A stretch of DNA of 64,000 bases, taken from contig WBMZ01003334.1 in NCBI GenBank assembly GCA_013400975.1, positions 107,923-171,922 of the forward strand. The letters are read 5' to 3'. How positions within the stretch are numbered: position 1 is the first letter of the stretch; the number at the start of each line of letters is the position of its first letter. Below the pieces are notes generated by a model. That model had not been told where the DNA came from, did no database searches, and saw only the letters and a list, made by a program, of their open reading frames with translations. Positions 45,101 through 54,100 of the stretch are shown piece by piece. Made by a program: the position numbers and the translations under genes. This stretch comes from Atrichornis clamosus. Its lineage: Eukaryota > Chordata > Aves > Passeriformes > Menuridae.

Positions 45101-48100
45101 TACCCAACACCAGTGATGCTAGGTTGACTGATGGTTGGACTTGATGAACGTAAAGGTCTTTTCCAAACCTAACAATCCTGTGATTCTGTCTGGAGTGCCA
45201 AGCATGAAGTAAATATTCTTTGGAAGTGGCAGGTTCAAACCAGTGAGAAGTGTTTCCTCATTCAGCACACACTTAAGTGCTGAACTCCTGCTGCAGGGTA
45301 TTACCGGTGCTTTCATGGGTTCAAATAGGCAATAACACAGAGAGGGGAAAATGCTTTGAGAGCTTTTATGTACAAACGCACACTTCTGCGTCCAGAAATC
45401 TCTGAGCTGCAAATTGCTGAGGCCGGGAGAGTGGTGTTCCTGTAGAAGGAGCATCCTGACTGTATGCTTGTACTGTATAAGAATAGCCCCGTGGCCAGGG
45501 CGGGGTGGATGCAGCTCTCGCCCATGTGGCCATCCTTATGTGACATTAGCATTAGATAAACTAAGCCGGTGTCTGTAGGGAGATTCCTTCCCCATGAGCA
45601 GGAAAGGTGGGGGATGAGAGGGAGGTGGAGTCGGGAGGAGATGAGGTGATAATGAAGCAGAAAGGGTAATTGGGAGTTTAGGGGCACACTAGCCCTTTGA
45701 ATGTGTTTCGGTGAGACGAGTCTTTGATGATAACGACTTTAAACTTAAGAGTAGGGGATAAGAATGTGCAGGATGTGCCGATGTCAGGGGTGGGGGTAGA
45801 GAGAGAGGGGAGCAGCTGTGTGTTGAGCTGTGCAGGGTACAAGCACAGCAAGGGACTAGCAGGCATGAGCCCAAAGGCTGTTTGGATGATTTGTGTGCCC
45901 ACTTACACCAAAACAATCCACGGCTCTTAAAAAAGCTGAAACGTGCAGTATTAGAGGATAATGCAAGTGGTGCTGTGCAGTCGGAGAGAAGAACAAGGGT
46001 GATGCTGGAGAGGGGTATCAGGGTTGTTCTCCAGGGAAGAGGGAGAGCAGTATTCCTGCAGAGAGTAGCTGCAGAAGAGAATCAGGGTGATGTTGCACAG
46101 GCTCTGAATTCTTCGGTGTAACGATGAGGTATTATGAAGAGACAAAGTGTTCTGTGAGAGTAACTGTATCATGTCTTGTGTCCTTGCTGGGGAAAAAGCA
46201 AGTTGTCTCTCTTGTCTGACACATAAATTTGCTTTACCGTGTGGAGTACTTCAGGCTCATAATCTGGAAATAGATTTAGTGGTAAAGATGTTGTTGACTG
46301 TAGCAGTCTCTTCAAAAGGATAATGTTTTTTGTATTTTCATTTACTTCAGTGAAATAGCTGTGTCCTTCAAAGCTTGGGAGAAAAATGATCAGGCATTAA
46401 AAAAACATATCTTTCCAAGCCGTTAATACCAGGTCCAAGAAGGAACATTTGGTTTTTCTAGAACCTGGAATTATGAGCACAAGAAATCAACTCAGTTAAC
46501 TATTCGTAGATAATACTTACTTTGTTTATTAAATGGATCCTTGGGAAATGTCTTTACACTTTTCATTGGGCTATTTAAAATACTTTAAAATAGGGGTTTA
46601 TATATTTTATGTCCAAAATTATTGCAAAGCAATAATAAATCCACTAATAAAAAATCTAATATTAAATAAAACATGTAAAACACTTCATAGAATCACAGAA
46701 TGATTTGAGTTGGAAGGAACGACAAAGAACATCCAGTTCCAACACCCCACCACAGGCAGGGACACCTCCCACTTGACCAGGTTGCTCAAAGCCCATCCAA
46801 CCTGGCCTTGAACACTTCCAGGAATGTGGCATCCACAAGTTCTTTGGGCAACCTGTTCTGGTTTATATTAAGAATTTCTTCCTAATATCTAAACCAGCTA
46901 CGTGTGTAGATAGGAAGGTACTGTTTTGGTGCTCTTGAATAGTTTCTAGCATTGTGTAAACAGGATTCCTTTCTATAAATGATTGTTAGGCTTTTGGGAA
47001 GGACTTGGACAATCATTTTGGCAGAGGTGGTTCAGAACTGTTGGATATGAAGATGAGTGACTTTGATGCGATTGCAACTTCTCTCATCTCAAAAATGGAG
47101 CAGACCCATAAAGAACCTGGAAACCTGAAAGAATGTTCACCATGGCTGAGTGAATTCAAAGCTGAGTTCTTGAGGAATGAACTAGAGGTTCCTGGTAAGT
47201 TCCCCTTCAGTGTTGATGGTGAACTGTCCTTTACAAGAAAGTTTTTACTCTTGAGCTTTATTTTTTATATTGGCTATATGTCCTCTCTTTCTGACCTTAC
47301 GCCTTATCTGGCATTATCTGAAATATTCATTCATCATCTCTTAAATCTGTTCTTAAGCTGTAGCCCTGATTTTTAGAGTTGTATCTAAAATTGTATCTCC
47401 GACCTAAGAACCAAGTATTTTTCTAAAGGCCTGACTCCAGGAAATCTGATATATAAATCTAATACATGTTTAAATCTAATTCAGAAAAGGTTGTGTCCGC
47501 TGAAACCATCAGGAGCTTGATTCAAACAGCTAAACAAGGAAAGGGTATTAGTAATCCACAGATAAAATCATACTATGTTTATGTTGGATTTTTTGTATGC
47601 CTTTAAAAATGTTTTCTTCATAGTTGTCATTCTACCAATTTGACAAAACATTTGGAAGTGTGTTCTGTTCTTAAACACACTTTAAAATAAAAATAACAGC
47701 AGTCTATATAACTTTTTTCTAATTTTTTTTCCACTACCACTTTAGGTCAATACGATGGAAAAGGGAAACCACTGCCAGAGTACCACGCAAAAATCTCTGG
47801 GTTTGATGAACGGGTATGTTTTTGAGTCAAAATTCTGTGTGGTGTAAATCTGTGTCCATATTCCATTTGAAGAATTTGGCAGTGGTGAGGCCATTGCTTG
47901 TGTACACATCTTGCAGCATACAAAGGAAGGCCTGCAAGTGGGCATTTGTTTTTCTAGTATTAATTGAGTAACTTGATTATGTCATCTAGGAATGATGCTT
48001 AATTTCAGTGATGATTCTGCAAGACCAAATCTTCTATCACAAATATTTTGATTTTTCCTGTCTTCTTCCAAGATAAGTGTAATGGAATCCCTGCGGAAGC

Positions 48101-51100
48101 CAAAACGTATAACAATCCGAGGCAGCGATGAGCAGGAGTATCCTTTTCTTGTCAAAGGTGGAGAAGACCTGCGACAAGATCAGCGCATTGAGCAGCTGTT
48201 TGATGTAATGAACATTATCCTTTCCCAAGATGCTACATGTAGCCAAAGAAATATGCAGTTAAAAACTTACCAGGTCATCCCCATGACAACAAGGTAGGCG
48301 TTTACCTTGAAAGGACAGAAATCCTTATGTTAACATCTATTACTTTTGGAATGTTGGAAAGTGAGATTTTTGTGTGCCAGATTCAGATTGAGAGTGTTTT
48401 GTGCCTTGGCTTAATTCATTTTTTTTCCTTTTTCCTTTTAAACAACATTGAAATTGCTTTGTCTGGAAACTGTTTTTAAGAGTACATTTAAACTCATAGC
48501 TTGGAATCTTCTTTTACCAGGCACTAGAATGTGTTGATTCCCATTTGTGATGTTCCTTTAAAGTTCAGCTCTGAGCTACTTGTTCATATCTCTGTTTCAT
48601 TTTTTTTTTTAACTGATTTTTCCAGACTGGGACTCATCAAGTGGCTGGAAAATACTTGTACCTTAAAAGAATTCCTTAAAAATAGCATGTCTGAAGAGGA
48701 AAGTATCAGCTACTACAGGTAATGGTTTAGCTGTCTGCTCTAATAGACACCACTACTAATGGGTTTTGGATAACTGACAGTCTTCTTTCTTTCTTCTTTT
48801 TTTTAAATTAAAGACTGAATTAAAAGCACTTATAACCAAGGAGGCAGTTTGTACTTCCTGACCCAAATTAGTAGTTGGCAACTGTTTGTTTAATGAGTGC
48901 CATTGTACCTGGAATATCCTCCACCCAGCTTGTTTAAACAAGAGGCTTATAATTATAATCATGTGTGACGTCATTATCATCACCATTTCCTTATCAGCAG
49001 ATTGATTTTACAAGCAGAGGATTTTGATCTCTTGATTTGATCAGGCAGGAAATGGACTTAGGTCAGTGGGAGGCAGGGGAAGGGAGTAGAGACAGAGCTG
49101 TTCAGAACCTGGGTTCAGCAGTGAGTCAGTGATGGGGGGTGGAAGTTGGCAGCAAATGAACACAACTGTAAAAGAGCACTCTCTCTGACTTCATACAAAT
49201 ACTGGGTTTGAATAAATTATACTGCTTTCTCGTGATTGTAATTGGAGGTTGAATATTTGTAAAATTTAATTCTAGCATTTCAGCCTGTTTCTGTCCTGGA
49301 ATTTAGGAATGGGATTTAATTTACAAATGTCGTTCTTAGTTACATAATCTCTGTTTGGGTTTGTCAAAGTGTTGCTGTCACCATTTATTTTTACAGTTAA
49401 CATTTATTGGGCAGGTTGAAGGAAACTCCAGCATGGAAGTTGGACTCCAAAGTGTTTTTATTTCTATGGTTATTCGATCTGTGAGCAGTTTAGGAACTGC
49501 TACAGTTCCTGCATTACTGCTGTCTGATTCACAGTTGTGAACAGTGGTATTATGTTGATCTCAATTCACTGACTGGGAAAGTGGAGGAGGACTCACATGG
49601 AACCATCTTGTGAGGGGAGGAAATTTGGAGGAGCTAAATATGGAAGACCTGTGTCTTTCCAAAAGCAGGTCATAATTTATATTTTTTAAAAAGCTTTATT
49701 TTATCGTTGTATATAGACTTTTAATATTTTCCCATATGTTATTCCATCAAGACAATTAAGATGTTTTGTATTGAGCTATGGTTTGTGACAGCACTCATAA
49801 AGGAAGATTTTGGTTGAGGTGGGAGGAACAACTTTCTGAATTTTTGAAAACTTTTTCTTTATCCTAGAGTGATGGGTTGCAGTCTATAACTGATAAATGC
49901 TTCTTAAGTGGAAATGGGATTCTCTGTCTCAAAACATGCTTTGGAAGGAAGAGAGAAGGCAGGTGCTCTGCTAAGTTGCTGCCTCTCTAGAATAGCAGTT
50001 TCATGTCTGATGTATTTAGTTAAGATGGGAGACAAATATCAAATTATTCCATAAGAAGGCAACTAATGAATACTGGCTTATTATGGGTTAATACCCTAAG
50101 TTCAAGCACCCATTCCTCCTCTCCTGTGCACACTGAGAGATAACAAACTGCCTTCCTGCATTCCCTGCCTGTTTGGATGGACAAACACCAGCCTGTACTG
50201 AGGTGGACTACATAATGCTTCTCAAATGGCTACGAGATTGTGTCAAAAATACCTTTCCCTCCCTGGAGAAATTATTTTGGATCTTTCTTCTGAAGGCAGC
50301 ATCTAATTTTCACAGTACCTGTTGACAAATTAACACCTTTGAGATGTCTAATCTTCTGTCAGATATGACTGAAGTGCATTCAAAGCTGGGGGGAAGGAGA
50401 TGGATGGATCAGCATAAACTTCATTTCCATAGCTCAGCTAAAATTCATATAGGCTGTAGCTTCTGACTCTTCCTTTGCATAAAAGTCTCATGGGTCAGAG
50501 CAGCACACAGCCTGTGGATATTTGAATACCGAGTAATAAGATCATACAGGGAAATCATCAGTGCTTTTCTTCTCCTTTTTTGTCCCCAAAGCCCAAAAGG
50601 ACCTCGTGCTACCTATTCTGAGTGGCTGTCCAGGATGGGTGGGAGGGCACAAGGCACCTCTCGATACCATGTTATGTACAGGTAGGTTTCCAAAGAGAAC
50701 TACATGTAAAATACAGAAACTACAGCATGCACACACACAGAATTTTAGAAATTCCAGGAAAAAAAAATATGATCTGCATTATAATATGATGGCTGGATCT
50801 GGTTTTTGCTCATCTTACTGCTTTGTCTTATTGGAGATGCTCTGCAAGAGGAGTTTAGTACTGCCAAAAATTCCACCAGGGCACAGAAATGCTTCCAGAA
50901 GCTTGCTCACTTCCTTTAGAAAGTGTCTGGAAGCAGATGCTGCTCTTCAACTTAATTTTCTAGGTGTCTTGTTCTTAATTATGCAGTTAGGTAGGCTGCC
51001 TCAGAGCCCAAGCATCTGCTGGAGTTGGACAGAGAAAACACTGTGGTTCACCGAGAACTGAAGAATATTTGATAGTTTGGGTCTCGGCTTGAGCATCCTC

Positions 51101-54100
51101 TCAGAGGAATTTCCACACCTGCCTAAATCTAGCACTGTGGGTGGTGAAGTGTCCAGAGGAAAGGAAAGCCTTGACTCACTTAACTGAATGCATCTTCATT
51201 AATACTCGTACACAGATGCAGAATGTGCTTTTGAAGTAATTGCCAATGGCCCCCACTCACCTTCTGTCTGCCTGCATCAAAGAGCTGTCCTCTAATGCAC
51301 AACTCTGCTCCTTTCACAGGGAAGTAGACTGGAAGGAAAGCACCCAGCACATTTCAGCTGCTCATGAGCACTCAGTTCCCAGAACTAGACATGGGCTGGG
51401 CCTCCTTCCCCAAATCTGTATGGCATGAATGCCCTCAGCACCAGTTCTTCAGCTCTGTCACTTCCCCCTTGTGCTGCACTACTTTGTAGTGTCAGTGTAG
51501 CCTCACCCTGCTGCTGAGAGATTTAACTGGGGCCTTAATTCCTCTCCTTGGAAGAGAATGTCCAGCCAGAAAAAAACTTGATTGTATTGCTGTGTTGAAA
51601 CTTAACCCATCTACTTAATTTGGGGAAATAGACAAAACTGCATACTCTTTTTATTCAGAAATGTGAGTCTTGGAAATAACTGTTGGGAGAAAGAGAGAGC
51701 ATGGGGCATTTTTAATACCAGATAAAATTTGGGGGGTGAACTCTTGGCGGCTTGCTGTACTGTTTGCTGGAGTAAGCGCCACGCGCTGCTGCAGTCATGT
51801 ACATACCTTGACTTTAAACATGCAGCGGGCTGTTATTTCAGCAGCTGACACGATTTCCTCCCCGCTTGGCAGAAACGCCAGCCGCACAGAAGCAGTCACG
51901 TCTTTCAAAAGCAGGGAAAGCAGCGTTCCAGAAGACCTGCTGCGGTAAGTGCGCTGCTGACGGCCGCCCCTTGTGAAACCAGGGCTGGTGTTTCTCTTCT
52001 CGCGTCCAACAAGCGAGTTCTGTTTTGTCAAGGCGAGCCTTTGTGAGAATGAGCACATCTCCCGAGGCCTTCCTGGCCCTGCGCTCCCATTTCGCCAGCT
52101 CTCACGCACTGATGTGCATCAGCCACTGGATACTTGGGATTGGAGACAGGCATCTGTCCAACTTCATGATTAACAAGGAGACGGGTGGCATGGTGGGAAT
52201 AGACTTTGGATACGCGTTCGGTGCAGCCACACAGGTATTTGTTTTCTAATTAATTCATTACAGCTTTTGCATTTGTTAAGTGTATTGCCCTTTAAGTAAA
52301 TTACTTTTGCAATTACCCGTGTATTCTCTGTGCTAAATTTGATGCTCTTCAGTTGTCATTGTTCTGGTGCAAAGTAATCTTTACAAGTTACATACCCAAG
52401 TCCAGATACTCTGAGACAAGCAGTGAGCTATAGAACTCCACAGAGTCAGTATGGTGGTGTTTTACATAGTCCAGCCATGCTTTCAACCACTATCACTGAA
52501 TATTCATTACCAGGGCTTCAATGTCACGTGTTATTTTCAGCTATGTGATAAAGAGGGTTTCAAAGCTTAAAAATAACAAAATATTCCTGTGTAATTCTTC
52601 TGTTCCAAGGCTTCTTACTTCTTGTTTTCTTTTGACTGTCCTTCCCCTTGGCTAGTTTTTGAGTGTGCCAGAGTTGATGCCCTTTCGCCTGACTCGCCAG
52701 TTTGTGAATCTGATGATGCCAGTGAAAGAGTGGGGACTCATTTACAGCGTGATGGTGCATGCCCTAAGGGCTTATCGCTCAGATCCAGACCTTCTCCTCA
52801 GCACGATGGATGTATTTGTAAAAGAGCCTTCTTTGGACTGGAAGGTGAGGATTTTCCTCTTTCCTTTTTCTTCATGTGAAAATTCTTAAGCTGTAATAAC
52901 ATTAAAACTGATGAAAAAGGAAGTATCCCTTGATGCTCACTCTCAGTATTCCTTTTATCTTTCTTTGTTTTATTAAGTTCTTAGAGAAACTGAACTTAAA
53001 AATATTTTAAATGTCAGAACTCTATATTGATGCACAAAACCTAGTAGTAGCATATGTCTGTGTTATCAGTGTATCGTTCTTTATCTTTCATGATAATCCT
53101 AGAGATGTGGGATCTCTCGATCACGTTATGTCACCTATGGCAGCAGCATAAATATTTTCAACTTCTTGCATTGAACCTCTTAAATTTACGTAACAGCACT
53201 GTATATAGCAAACGAGTAACTACAGAGAAAAAGATCTGAAACTAGTTGCACCTCAGTAACTGCAGTTGTAAACTAAAGTCATAGGCTTTGTCCTCTACTG
53301 CATCTGCAGTTAAGATACTGGCTTGACTTCCTGTGATCTGCAGCTTAAAAGCCTTTTTTAAGCGTATGATTTATTCTAAATAGGGCAAATTTGTTTTCTC
53401 TTTAGAACTTTGAGCAAAGACAGTTGAAAAAAGGAGGCACGTGGATTAGGGAAATAAACACATCTGAAGTAAACTGGTACCCTTTGCAAAAAGTCAGCTA
53501 TGTCAGAAGAAAGCTTACAGGTGCCAATCCAGCAATAATCACTTGGTAAGATGCTCTCCTTTTGCTTTAAACTGCTCCACTAAGAGCTTTGGCAGGCTTC
53601 CTGTGTTGGATTTTGCTCTTGTTAGATAGAATGGCAGCTAGGAAAAGACAAGAGACAGACAGGGCAAAATTTCAACAGACCTTCTGTCAGAATCATTTTG
53701 GTCCATGTACAAGCTCTCTGAATCACCCTGCCAGCCAAAACACCAGATATCTCCCTGTGAATTTTCTTGCTTCAGCTCAGGCCTTCTGAGCAGTTTTACT
53801 GCTCCTGGCAACACACACCTCCCCTCCCTGTCATGCTGCTTAATCTCATACTCCTCAGCCCACTGCTCTTTATGTTTGTCTCCACTGCTTTTTAGGCTGG
53901 GGGTAGTATTTAACTTAATATATGCTTCCAATGGAGGATTGCTTGAGATGGAATCTGAACCAACTGTAGGGGAAGCATGGAGGGAAGCTGCTTACCAAAA
54001 ATACCAAATTCAAATCTGGTGGCATTCTCAGGTTATTTGTGACAGTCTAGTCAAGTTTGGCTCACACCAACTGAACTTTAAAGTTCAGTTAAAAGTACAA

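Noticed and set aside
45420..46130. Endogenous retrovirus or LTR call for the GC-richer block
   Set aside because: I could not find matching terminal repeats, a TG...CA boundary with target duplications, a primer-binding site or any gag/pol similarity, so I left it as unexplained.
51945..52032. 88-nt intron in the kinase region as a retention isoform
   Set aside because: Length is not divisible by three, so retention would shift the frame and lose the catalytic loop.
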